Shown here piece by piece: positions 1 through 7,355 of a DNA stretch of 11,020 bases. The stretch spans positions 1-11,020 of the forward strand of contig JBAVQS010000416.1 of the NCBI GenBank assembly GCA_049694275.1. Reading direction: 5' to 3'. The notes beneath the pieces were generated by a model. It was not told where the DNA came from, searched no databases, and saw nothing but the letters and a program-made list of their open reading frames with translations. The stretch comes from JBAVQS01 sp049694275 (GTDB lineage Bacteria; Chloroflexota; Anaerolineae; UBA4142; SHND01). A program made the translations under genes and the position numbers. Position 1 is the stretch's first letter, and every line of letters starts with the position of its first letter.

Positions 1-934
1 GTCCAGCGTGGGGATCGATGCTCCAGCTTTTGAGCGGAGGCCCGGCCGGCCGGGATGCGCCTGCGCCGGCCCGGTTTGCGGCGAGGACTTGCCAGGGAGC
101 ATTCGGATCGAGCGTATCCAGCCGCGCATCGATCCGCGAGATGTTGACGAACTGAGTCTGAACCTGCGTCGGTTTGCCGGCAGGGATAACGACGCAGCAG
201 CCCGGTGTGGTGAACGCGAAGAGCGGATACTGATTGGTCGCAGTGAAGGTCCAGCCCCAATCGCGGTCGGTTCCCAACTGATATGCTGCATCTGTCGCCC
301 CGCCTTGCAGCACCATCTGATAAGCCGTGCCGGGGTGGAATACGCCGGCGACGGTGAGCTGGGTGCCATTCCATTGCAGGCGCCGGCTTGCGAGGGTGGG
401 GGTGATGAGCAGGTGCGCCTCGACCGAGGCTTGATTCATCTCGCGGCTAAAGACGAGGGTGAGGCTCTTGTTGGTATAGCTGTAGTGGGACTGGAGCGAC
501 GGATCACTCAACAGCACGCGCGGCGCGGCGAGCGTGGTGAAAGTCGAGACATAATCGCGCTCGAGCGGACGCGAGAGCCACGAGCGTGCCGTCTGCGCAA
601 GCGTAATTGTAACGGTGGTCGAGAGGGACATTCGCGCGCCGGGGGTAAATACCAGCGTCCGGTCATCCGCCCATTGTATCGTCCCGGGGACTGCCGGCGA
701 AATCGCGAACGCGCGCTGCGTGGCGGCGCGGTCCATCGCATTGCGAAAGGTGAGGGTAATCGGAGAACTCGGCGCGATATCCATTGCGCCGGAGGCGGGC
801 AACACTTGAACCACCTCGGGTGCGCGGAGCAGATCGAGGGGCTGTATCAACAGCAGGAGAATACTGCAAATGATGAGGGCCAGGGCAAGAATGCCGAGGC
901 CCCACACGCGGCGCGAGGAGCGGAACACTGACAT
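1..934 (-). CDS. Alpha-2-macroglobulin-like surface protein, N-terminal part (runs off left edge)
   Basis: The frame starting at ATG 934 stays open to the window edge, giving the first 311 residues of a longer protein. Residues 1-9 are basic (RSSRR) and residues 10-30 form one strongly hydrophobic segment, read as an uncleaved membrane anchor or signal. The cysteine at 23 follows Ile-Ile, so a lipobox is unlikely. Residues about 40-135 and 138-235 are two SbsA-type Ig-like (Big_5) domains; the first shows the usual pattern LPASGAMDIAP, then TFRNAMD, then WADDRTLVFTPG, and the second repeats it with LVFSREMNQASV. From about 238 comes a beta-rich stretch with TQVQTQFVNISRIDARLDTL, resembling the first macroglobulin domain of bacterial alpha-2-macroglobulins. 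Family members sit on the cell surface and are thought to trap proteases through a thioester; that region would lie outside the window. The start is uncertain: AAAGG lies only 3 bases before ATG 934, and an in-frame GTG lies at 955. The gene follows ClC by 72 bases and may share its transcript. Arg-rich frames on the other strand are shadows. Confidence 0.75.
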   Translation of the reverse strand, partial: MSVFRSSRRVWGLGILALALIICSILLLLIQPLDLLRAPEVVQVLPASGAMDIAPSSPITLTFRNAMDRAATQRAFAISPAVPGTIQWADDRTLVFTPGARMSLSTTVTITLAQTARSWLSRPLERDYVSTFTTLAAPRVLLSDPSLQSHYSYTNKSLTLVFSREMNQASVEAHLLITPTLASRRLQWNGTQLTVAGVFHPGTAYQMVLQGGATDAAYQLGTDRDWGWTFTATNQYPLFAFTTPGCCVVIPAGKPTQVQTQFVNISRIDARLDTLDPNAPWQVLAANRAGAGASRPAGPPLKSWSIDPHAG

Positions 935-1006
935 AGACCTTTGCCATTTTAGCACAGGCCATTCCGAATGCCTATCGGAAGAAATCCATGGGCGCCGAAA
1001 AGCCAG

Positions 1007-2821
1007 CTAGGAGCGCGTGGCGGGACGCCCCATGAGCCAGCCCGGCTCGCGCACATTCTCTTCCTGCAAGCGCCGGAGACGCGCCGCCAGTACCTCGGAG
1101 CGTCCAAGGTAGCCCACCAATTCCTTTTGATTCCGAGGGCTCACAATCAGCAATCTCCCGATATCATGTTTGAGCATGCGCTCGACCGCGTCATAGACCG
1201 ATTCATCGGGATGCGCCAGGATCAAATCGCGGCTGGCCGCTTCCAGCACGGTCATCTTGCCGTCGGTATCCGATTCAATGGCGCGGAGCACATCACCGCG
1301 GGTGATGATGCCGGCCAATTGTCCCTGCGCGTCGAGAATCGGCAGCGCCTGGTGACGGGCCACGCTCGGGTCGCCTCTGGCGATCTGGTCTGCCAGTTCG
1401 GTGACGAGCATCTCCGCCTTGATCGTCGGCGCATTTTTGATCATGACATCGCCGACGTTGACCTGCCGCAAAACGTCGGCCTCATAATCTTGATGCACGC
1501 GCAGCCCACGACGCGCCAACTTTTCCGTCATGATCGAGTTGGGCATCAAGAGAAGAGCAACGCCGAGGGCGATGACGCTGACCAGCATGAGCGGCAGGAC
1601 CGAGTTGTAATCGCGGGTCACCTCAAAGGCAAAGATGATAAAGGTAAAGGGGGCGCGTGACGCTGCACCAAAGACCGCGCCCATTGACACGAGGGCAAAG
1701 GCGCCCGGATCGAGGTGGGCAAATGGCAATAGTTGATTGACGACCATTGCAAAAATGCCTCCCAACGCTGCGCTCGCCATAAACATGGGCGCCAGGAGGC
1801 CGCCCGAGGTGCCCGAGCCAAGCGTGACGACGAGCGCAAGCGTTTTACAGATCATGACGACTAACAAAAGCTGGAGCGGCAAGCGCGAATTGAGAATGTC
1901 ACCAATCGTGTCATATCCGACCCCAAGCACGCGCGGGACGAAGAACCCGATAATGCCCAACGCAAGCCCGCCAATCGCCGGCCACCACATCGAATCGACC
2001 GGAAGCCTTTCGAACTGATCCTCCACCCAATACAGCGACTTGCTGACGGCCACCGCCGCCAGGCCGCAGATCAGCCCGAGAACGACATAAAAGGGTAGAC
2101 CCAGCGGGATGCCAAAGTTGACCGCGCCAACCTGGAACATGGGCCCGGGACCCAGCAGAGCCATGTGGACCGCGGTGGCGAGGGTACTGGCAATGACAAG
2201 CGGAATAAACGAGCGCGCCTTGAATTCAAAGAGCAAGAGCTCGATGGCAAGGATGACGGCGGCAATCGGCGTATTGAAGGTTGCCGACATGCCCGCCGCT
2301 GCACCGCACGCGAGCAGCACTTTGCGCTCGGCCGCGGTCGTATGCAGAATCTGACCGACGAGCGAACCGAGCGCGCCGCCGGTTTGAATGATCGGCCCTT
2401 CGGCCCCAAACGGACCGCCCGTGCCGATTGCAATGGCTGCTGAGATCGGCTTGAGTAGAGCTACCCGCGGCTGGATACGGCTCCGGCTGACGAGCACTGC
2501 CTCCATCGCTTCCGGGATGCCATGCCCCTTGATCTTGGGCGAACCGTACTTGGCCATCACCCCGACGACAATTCCGCCGAGGACGGGCATGAGAATCACC
2601 AGCAACCCGAGCTGATTCGCGCGCGGGCTCTGGAATGCAAATGAAAACTGCTGATAAAAGAACAGGTTGGTGACGAGACCGATCAGGTTATAAAGGATAA
2701 AAGCGACGAGACCCGCCGTGACGCCAATGAGCGCCGCAAGAATCGAAATCAACAGCGTCCGGAACCCGGCTGATTCCTGTGCAGCCCGGTCCAGCCCTGA
2801 TCGAGTAATATTAGCCTTCAT
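1007..2821 (-). CDS. ClC-family chloride channel/transporter with C-terminal CBS pair
   Basis: A 604-residue integral membrane protein of the voltage-gated chloride channel (ClC) family, which moves chloride or similar anions through a homodimer. Hydrophobic helices run from about residue 22 to 425. Family landmarks are visible: GHGIP at 99-103 (usual GSGIP), GAEGP at 139-143 with the gating glutamate E141, GAAAGMSATFNTPIAAV before E194, and GGLLAP at 340-345 (usual GGIFAP). The cytoplasmic tail has CBS 1 (about 456-515, VGDVM...GIITRGDVLRAI) and CBS 2 (about 525-583, DESVYDAVERM...VGYLGRSEVL), a pair that usually binds adenine nucleotides and regulates the channel. By eye, the proton-glutamate position is L195 and the central tyrosine position is M431, so proton coupling may be lost. 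ATG 2821 is preceded by GGAG with 8 bases between, a good ribosome site. The gene lies downstream of the dnaE terminator, so it probably has its own promoter; the only candidate seen is a TTGACT at 2869-2864 with no convincing -10 at normal spacing. Confidence 0.93.
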   Translation of the reverse strand: MKANITRSGLDRAAQESAGFRTLLISILAALIGVTAGLVAFILYNLIGLVTNLFFYQQFSFAFQSPRANQLGLLVILMPVLGGIVVGVMAKYGSPKIKGHGIPEAMEAVLVSRSRIQPRVALLKPISAAIAIGTGGPFGAEGPIIQTGGALGSLVGQILHTTAAERKVLLACGAAAGMSATFNTPIAAVILAIELLLFEFKARSFIPLVIASTLATAVHMALLGPGPMFQVGAVNFGIPLGLPFYVVLGLICGLAAVAVSKSLYWVEDQFERLPVDSMWWPAIGGLALGIIGFFVPRVLGVGYDTIGDILNSRLPLQLLLVVMICKTLALVVTLGSGTSGGLLAPMFMASAALGGIFAMVVNQLLPFAHLDPGAFALVSMGAVFGAASRAPFTFIIFAFEVTRDYNSVLPLMLVSVIALGVALLLMPNSIMTEKLARRGLRVHQDYEADVLRQVNVGDVMIKNAPTIKAEMLVTELADQIARGDPSVARHQALPILDAQGQLAGIITRGDVLRAIESDTDGKMTVLEAASRDLILAHPDESVYDAVERMLKHDIGRLLIVSPRNQKELVGYLGRSEVLAARLRRLQEENVREPGWLMGRPATRS

Positions 2822-2900
2822 TCTATCATCTCCATCATGTTAGTCTCGGAATTCATAACGTCCAGTCAAGAGATAGCATCACACCCTTTATTTCTCCTTT

Positions 2901-2935
2901 CAACAAAAAGAACAGGGCTCCGGATGGCAGCCCTG
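2901..2935 (-). terminator. Intrinsic terminator of dnaE
   Basis: Read leftward, CAGGGCT (2935-2929) and AGCCCTG (2919-2913) form a 7-bp GC-rich stem with a 9-base loop, followed at once by TTCTTTTTGTTG. This is a classic rho-independent signal for the leftward strand, 32 bases past the dnaE stop. On the rightward strand no T-run follows the stem. It separates dnaE from the ClC gene. Confidence 0.8.
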
Positions 2936-2966
2936 CCTCTGTTACCTCCAACCTAAAGCATGAAAC

Positions 2967-5900
2967 CTACTGCACCTGTAGCTCTCCCCAATCGGCGATC
3001 ATTTCGTGCAGTTCACTCGCCAGCGCTTCATAGTTGGTGTTATAGTTCGGAAAGTCGAGCAGCACGTTTCCACCGGCGTTCGGAACGACGAGGGAAAAAT
3101 GATCGTGTCCCTCCTGGCTGCGGAGCACGCGGACCAGATCGCGCATGCGCTGAATGTCGGTCGCGGAATCATCCGAGCGACGGATGAGCACACGCACCAC
3201 CCGGCCGTTGCCGCGCGCTGCATAGGTGGGAGTGGGCTCTCGCGCCGCAACCGGCCGCGGCCCACTGGAGCGTGGAATGTCGGCGGGACGCGGCGCCGGC
3301 TTTTTGCCATTTCCTTCTCCGCCATTTCCCGATGCCATGCCATTCCCTCCCGACTTGCTGGGCACTCTGATGCCATTCTGAATTTGCATGTCCGGCAGGG
3401 CACCTGGCGGAGGCTGTGGCGGCGCAGGCGGGGGCGCTTGTGGCTCGGGCCGGATTTGTGGCGCCGTCGCGGCCGGCACAGAAGTGGGTATGGTCGGCGC
3501 TGTCGCGGATTTCAATTGGTCCCAGCCTGCATCGTGCGACTGCGCGGCAGGTTGGGCTTGAGCGGCGGGTGCGGGCGGAGTTACCGCAATCGGCGCATCT
3601 ACCGGGGCCGATGCCTCAACCGGTAAAGACGGCGCGGACGTATTTGCCTCTTCTTCCTCAGCCGGCGCGGGCATGACGGCGATGTCCACCTCCATCTCGA
3701 AATCTTCGGGAGGCGGCAGCCAGTCGTCCTCGAATGATCTCTCACTTACTCCCATTACATCCGGGCTTGATACTGGCGCGGCCGAAGGGGCAGACGCGGC
3801 GAAATGGGTTTGAGAAGTCGGGTTGGGTTGAGCCGGAGCAGGACGAGGCGCGGCTTGCGGCGACATCCCTTTGCTCCCCTCGCTTGATTTGCTCCCGGAC
3901 CTGGCCAGTGGGTGCTGCCAGATCAGATTGGCCAGGATCGTAATCTTGCTGTCGCGCACCTGCACCTTGCCGCGGGCGAGGATCAAAGCGTCCGCACGAA
4001 TCACCTCGCGCGACTCGGTATAGACCCTGGGGAATGCGGTAATCTCGACCGATCCCTGGGGGTCTTCGAGCTGGATAAAGGCCATCGGGTCGCCCTTTTT
4101 GGTGGTGATGGCGCGAATATTGGTGATCATGCCGCCGAGCGTGACCTCATGCCCTTCCATCTCTTCGGTCAATTCACCCGCGTACGCGCTGACATACTGC
4201 TTGCCCTGCTGCGCGAGCATCAACAGCGGATGCTCGGAGAAATAGACGCCCATGAGCTCTTTTTCGAGCTCGAGCTTGTCGCGGTTCTCCATCTCGGCGA
4301 CGGCGGGGAGCTGTCCAAACGTCTCGGCCTGAAGCGCCGTGCCAAAAAAGGACATCTGCCCGAGCGCGCTCGCCTGGTGCGCCGACGTGCTCATCGACAT
4401 CATCTGATCCAGCACCTGGAGGACCTGTGCGCGATGCCCAAAGCCGTCGAATGCGCCCGCCTTGACGAGCGATTCGAGGACGCGGCGATTGACCTGGCGC
4501 AGATCGACGCGCTGGCAGAAATCGTCGAGCGATGTGAACGGCTCGCCCTCCTGCCGCGCCTTGACGATGAACTCGACCGCGCCTGCGCCGACGTTCTTGA
4601 TTGCGCTCAGCCCAAAGCGAATTCCTTTTTGCGTATCGTCGATCACGAACCCGACTTCGCTGTAGCGCACGTCCGGCGACAGGACCGGGATGCCCATCCG
4701 CCGCGCTTCGGCAACGAGGATCGCAATCTTGTCCATGTTCCCGATTTCGGTCGAGAGCAGGGCAGTCATGTATTCGAGGGGATAGTGCGCCTTGAGATAC
4801 GCGGTCTGGCAGGTGAGCACCGCATAGTCGGCCGCGTGGGCCTTGTTGAACCCATAGCGCGCAAAGAATTCGATATCGCCATAGACCGCTTCGGCCACGC
4901 CCACGTCGATGCCATTCGCGACCGCGCCCTTGACGAATTTTGCCCGGTGCGCCTCGATCTTGTCCTTGAGCTTTTTGCCCACCGCTTTGCGGATATCGTC
5001 CGCTTCGCCCGGCTTGTACCCTGCCAGTTGCACGGCGACCTGGATGATCTGTTCCTGATAGACGATAATGCCATACGTCTCGTTCAGGATCGGCTCGAGG
5101 ATGGGATGCTTGTACTCGATCGCCTCTTCGCCATGCAGCCGCCGGATGTAAGCCGGAATCTGCTCCATCGGGCCGGGGCGGAAGAGTGCAACCGTGGCGA
5201 CGATATGGTCGAACTTGTTCGGGCGCATGTTGGTGAGCACGCGGCGCATGCCCGCGCCTTCCACCTGAAATACGCCGGTGACGTCGCCCCGCGACAGGAG
5301 CTTGAACGCCTCGTCGTCTTCGACCGGAATATTAGTCAGGTTGAAATCGACCCCGTGCCGCGCTCGAATGAGGTCGCAGGCGCGGCGCATGATCGAGAGG
5401 GTCGCGAGCCCCAGGAAATCGATCTTGAGCAGGCCGATGTGCTCCAAATCGCCCATCGGGAACTGGGTGACGGCAAAGCCGCTGGTATCGCCGCGGGTTG
5501 CCCGGTGCAGGGGGACATACTCGACGACGGGCCGGTCGGTGACGACGACGCCGGCCGCGTGGGTGGAGGCGTGGCGCGCCACCCCTTCAAGCAACTTGGC
5601 ATTATCGACCAGCTTTTTGATATACTCGTCCGACTCGACCAACTGCTTGAACTCTGCGATATTTTCGAGCGCCCCTTCAATCGTCTGCCCCGGCCCTGTC
5701 GGGATCAACTTGGCGGCCCGGTCCACATCGGAGAGGGGATAGTCCATCGCGCGGCCGACATCGCGGATGGCGGCCTTGGCGAGGAGCCGTCCGAACGTGA
5801 TGATCTGCGCCACGTTGTCCTTGCCGTACTTTTGGACCGTGTACTGGATCATCTCTTCGCGCTGGTCATCCGGAAAGTCGAGGTCGATGTCGGGCATCGA

Positions 5901-7079
5901 GATGCGCCCGGGGTTGAGGAACCGCTCGAAAACGAGCTTGTGCTCGAACGGGTCGAGGTTGGTAATGCCGAGGCAATAGGCGACGAGACAGCCGGCGGCC
6001 GAGCCGCGGACGTTGTACCAAATATTGCTCGCACGGGCGAACCGCGTCAGGTCCCAGACGATGAGAAAGTAAGTGCCAAACCCCATCTGGTGAATGACGC
6101 TCAACTCGTAATCGATGCGCCCGCGAATCGCCTCCGAGATCTCGCCGCCGTACCGGTCCCTGAGCCCTTTCTCGCACAGCGCCCGCAAAAAGGTGTCGGG
6201 CGTATACCCTTCCGGGACGGGGAAGTAGGGGAGATGATATCCTTTGGGGGTCAGGTCGAGTGTGCAGCGCTCGGCCACCTCCAGCGTATTGCGGAGCGCG
6301 TCCGGATAGGCGCTCCACTCGGCTGCCATCTCTTCCGAGGATTTGAAATAATAATCGTGCCCCGCCATGCGCATGCGCTCGGTGGCATTGACCGTCGTGC
6401 CGGTCTGGATGCAGATCAGAATGTCCTGCGCCACCCAATCGCCGTCATTCAAATAGTGCACATCGTTGGTGGCAACCAGTTTGAGGTCGAATTCCTTCGC
6501 CATGCGGAGGAGCTCGGTATTGACCGTCTGGAGTTCAGGGAGCCCATGGTTCTGCAGCTCGACATAGTAACGACCCTTGAACAGGTCGCGATACCACCCC
6601 ATCGCCTCGCGCGCGGCGTCCAGCTTGCCCGCCAGGATCAACTGCGGGATTTCGGCGGCGAGGCAGCCGGTCGTGGCGATGACCCCCTCGGCGTATTTGG
6701 CGAGGATCTCCTTGTCGACGCGCGGGTAATAATAGAACCCATCCAATTGGGCGGCCGAGGCGAGCCGGAGCATGTTGCGATAGCCGATCTCATTCTCGGC
6801 GAGGAGGACAAGGTGATACGAGCTGCGATCAAGCTTGTTGTCGCGGTCCTTCATGGTACGCGGCGCCAGGTAGGTTTCGATGCCGATCAACGGCTTGACG
6901 CCGATTTTGCGCGCCGCATCGTGAAACTCGATCGTCGCGAACATGGTACCGTGGTCGGTAATGGCAACCGCCGGCTGGTTATATTCTTTGGCCCGCGCCG
7001 CCAGTTGGGCGGGGTGGGGCAGCCCGTCGAGAAGGCTGTATTCGGAATGGACATGCAGATGGACGAATTCGGCGCTCAT
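2967..7079 (-). CDS. dnaE: DNA polymerase III subunit alpha (replicative polymerase)
   Basis: Catalytic subunit of the replicative DNA polymerase, 1370 residues from ATG 7079. The PHP domain (1-about 280) opens with FVHLHVHSEYSLLDG and keeps all nine metal-ligand positions of active PHP exonucleases: H9, H11, D18, H43, E68, H89, C139, D206, H208. The C-family polymerase core follows: GSAAG, then PDIDLDF with catalytic D397 and D399, KIDFLGL with D554, and FNKAHAADYA in the palm/thumb region. QMSFF at 908-912 fits the internal beta-clamp-binding motif. An OB-fold (about 975-1060, VTLGGMITNIRAI) precedes a roughly 225-residue Pro/Ala-rich, partly acidic linker (about 1065-1290), then a conserved-looking C-terminal domain (about 1291-1370, RVVRVLIRRSDDSATDIQRM). 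Typical DnaE is about 1150-1180 residues; the linker accounts for the excess. An in-frame TTG at 7091 could add four residues, but the family start M-x-x-F-V-H-L-H favours ATG 7079; neither has a strong ribosome site. No intein is seen. A strong TATAAT lies about 75 bases upstream and a terminator just downstream, so it is probably transcribed alone. Confidence 0.98.
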   Translation of the reverse strand: MSAEFVHLHVHSEYSLLDGLPHPAQLAARAKEYNQPAVAITDHGTMFATIEFHDAARKIGVKPLIGIETYLAPRTMKDRDNKLDRSSYHLVLLAENEIGYRNMLRLASAAQLDGFYYYPRVDKEILAKYAEGVIATTGCLAAEIPQLILAGKLDAAREAMGWYRDLFKGRYYVELQNHGLPELQTVNTELLRMAKEFDLKLVATNDVHYLNDGDWVAQDILICIQTGTTVNATERMRMAGHDYYFKSSEEMAAEWSAYPDALRNTLEVAERCTLDLTPKGYHLPYFPVPEGYTPDTFLRALCEKGLRDRYGGEISEAIRGRIDYELSVIHQMGFGTYFLIVWDLTRFARASNIWYNVRGSAAGCLVAYCLGITNLDPFEHKLVFERFLNPGRISMPDIDLDFPDDQREEMIQYTVQKYGKDNVAQIITFGRLLAKAAIRDVGRAMDYPLSDVDRAAKLIPTGPGQTIEGALENIAEFKQLVESDEYIKKLVDNAKLLEGVARHASTHAAGVVVTDRPVVEYVPLHRATRGDTSGFAVTQFPMGDLEHIGLLKIDFLGLATLSIMRRACDLIRARHGVDFNLTNIPVEDDEAFKLLSRGDVTGVFQVEGAGMRRVLTNMRPNKFDHIVATVALFRPGPMEQIPAYIRRLHGEEAIEYKHPILEPILNETYGIIVYQEQIIQVAVQLAGYKPGEADDIRKAVGKKLKDKIEAHRAKFVKGAVANGIDVGVAEAVYGDIEFFARYGFNKAHAADYAVLTCQTAYLKAHYPLEYMTALLSTEIGNMDKIAILVAEARRMGIPVLSPDVRYSEVGFVIDDTQKGIRFGLSAIKNVGAGAVEFIVKARQEGEPFTSLDDFCQRVDLRQVNRRVLESLVKAGAFDGFGHRAQVLQVLDQMMSMSTSAHQASALGQMSFFGTALQAETFGQLPAVAEMENRDKLELEKELMGVYFSEHPLLMLAQQGKQYVSAYAGELTEEMEGHEVTLGGMITNIRAITTKKGDPMAFIQLEDPQGSVEITAFPRVYTESREVIRADALILARGKVQVRDSKITILANLIWQHPLARSGSKSSEGSKGMSPQAAPRPAPAQPNPTSQTHFAASAPSAAPVSSPDVMGVSERSFEDDWLPPPEDFEMEVDIAVMPAPAEEEEANTSAPSLPVEASAPVDAPIAVTPPAPAAQAQPAAQSHDAGWDQLKSATAPTIPTSVPAATAPQIRPEPQAPPPAPPQPPPGALPDMQIQNGIRVPSKSGGNGMASGNGGEGNGKKPAPRPADIPRSSGPRPVAAREPTPTYAARGNGRVVRVLIRRSDDSATDIQRMRDLVRVLRSQEGHDHFSLVVPNAGGNVLLDFPNYNTNYEALASELHEMIADWGELQVQ

Positions 7080-7121
7080 AGGGCAATACAATTCAGAGAA
7101 CAGAGGATGACACCGTGCGCG

Positions 7122-7148
7122 AAAACCGAACCTTGGCGGTTCGGCTCT
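7122..7148 (-). promoter_or_regulatory. Hairpin at the 5' end of the dnaE leader
   Basis: Read leftward, CCGAACC (7144-7138) and GGTTCGG (7132-7126) form a perfect 7-bp stem with the 5-base loop GCCAA, followed by TTTTC. The bases before the stem (AGAG, 7148-7145) can pair with the TTTT in A-U and G-U pairs. If the TATAAT at 7159-7154 is the promoter, transcription would begin near 7147, so the hairpin would sit at the RNA 5' end, about 45 bases before the start codon. It could stabilise the message, act as an attenuator, or be a palindromic operator. The U-run is short for a full terminator. Confidence 0.5.
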
Positions 7149-7153
7149 AGTTC

Positions 7154-7164
7154 ATTATAGCACA
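7154..7164 (-). promoter_or_regulatory. Extended -10 promoter for dnaE
   Basis: The leftward strand carries TGTGCTATAAT: a perfect TATAAT (7159-7154) with the upstream TGTGn of an extended -10 element. No good -35 is found at 16-18 bases, which suits the extended -10 class. It lies 75 bases before the dnaE ATG. Confidence 0.6.
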
Positions 7165-7224
7165 AATGAGCGTGCATGCGCCCATAAAAACCTTAAAAAT
7201 CCAGTCAACCGGTCCTTAAAGATT

Positions 7225-7268
7225 TTCTCCACACGCATTGTTGAGAGCCGGGGGAAGGGTGTGGAAAA
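7225..7268. promoter_or_regulatory. Possible pair of DnaA-box-like sites between the divergent promoters
   Basis: On the minus strand 7268-7260 reads TTTTCCACA, which fits the DnaA-box consensus TTWTNCACA exactly. On the plus strand 7225-7233 reads TTCTCCACA, one mismatch from it. The two face each other in the dnaE/DUF1684 intergenic region. One 9-base match can arise by chance, so this is a lead rather than a call. Confidence 0.25.
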
Positions 7269-7294
7269 CGCGCACAAGGAGGCGCCGGCCCACG

Positions 7295-7300
7295 TATAAT
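7295..7300 (+). promoter_or_regulatory. -10 element for the DUF1684 gene
   Basis: A perfect TATAAT lies 55 bases before the ATG at 7356. The best -35 at 18-base spacing is only CGCACA (3 of 6 matches), so the promoter would be weak or activator-dependent. The predicted start of transcription is near 7307. Confidence 0.45.
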
Positions 7301-7355
7301 AACCAGGGGCTCTGTACGAGCCGGATTTTTGAATGGATGGAGAAGAGGAGAGGTC

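Noticed and set aside
8..931. A 307-codon rightward open frame at the left edge.
   Set aside because: The opposite strand encodes a coherent protein with a membrane anchor and two Ig-like domains. The rightward translation is Arg/Gly-rich with no domain.
946..951. A TAAAAT on the minus strand just before the alpha-2-macroglobulin-like gene, as a private -10.
   Set aside because: It ends only 11 bases before the ATG, so transcription would start almost at the start codon, and no -35 is seen. Co-transcription with ClC is at least as likely.
3200..3895. The long low-complexity part of dnaE as an intein, transposon or frameshifted region.
   Set aside because: The frame is continuous and no intein splice motifs, inverted ends or target duplications are seen. 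Composition is that of a disordered protein linker.
3912..7160. A 1082-codon rightward open frame opposite dnaE.
   Set aside because: It lies antisense to a textbook dnaE with all catalytic motifs. Its translation is rich in Arg, Asp, His and Leu with no recognisable domain, as expected from the complement of GC-rich codons.
7221..7268. An imperfect inverted repeat (TTTTCTCCACAC against GTGTGGAAAA) as a terminator.
   Set aside because: The arms are interrupted by an extra TC and the spacer is about 25 bases, with no T-run after it on either strand. The DnaA-box-like reading is more specific, though still weak.
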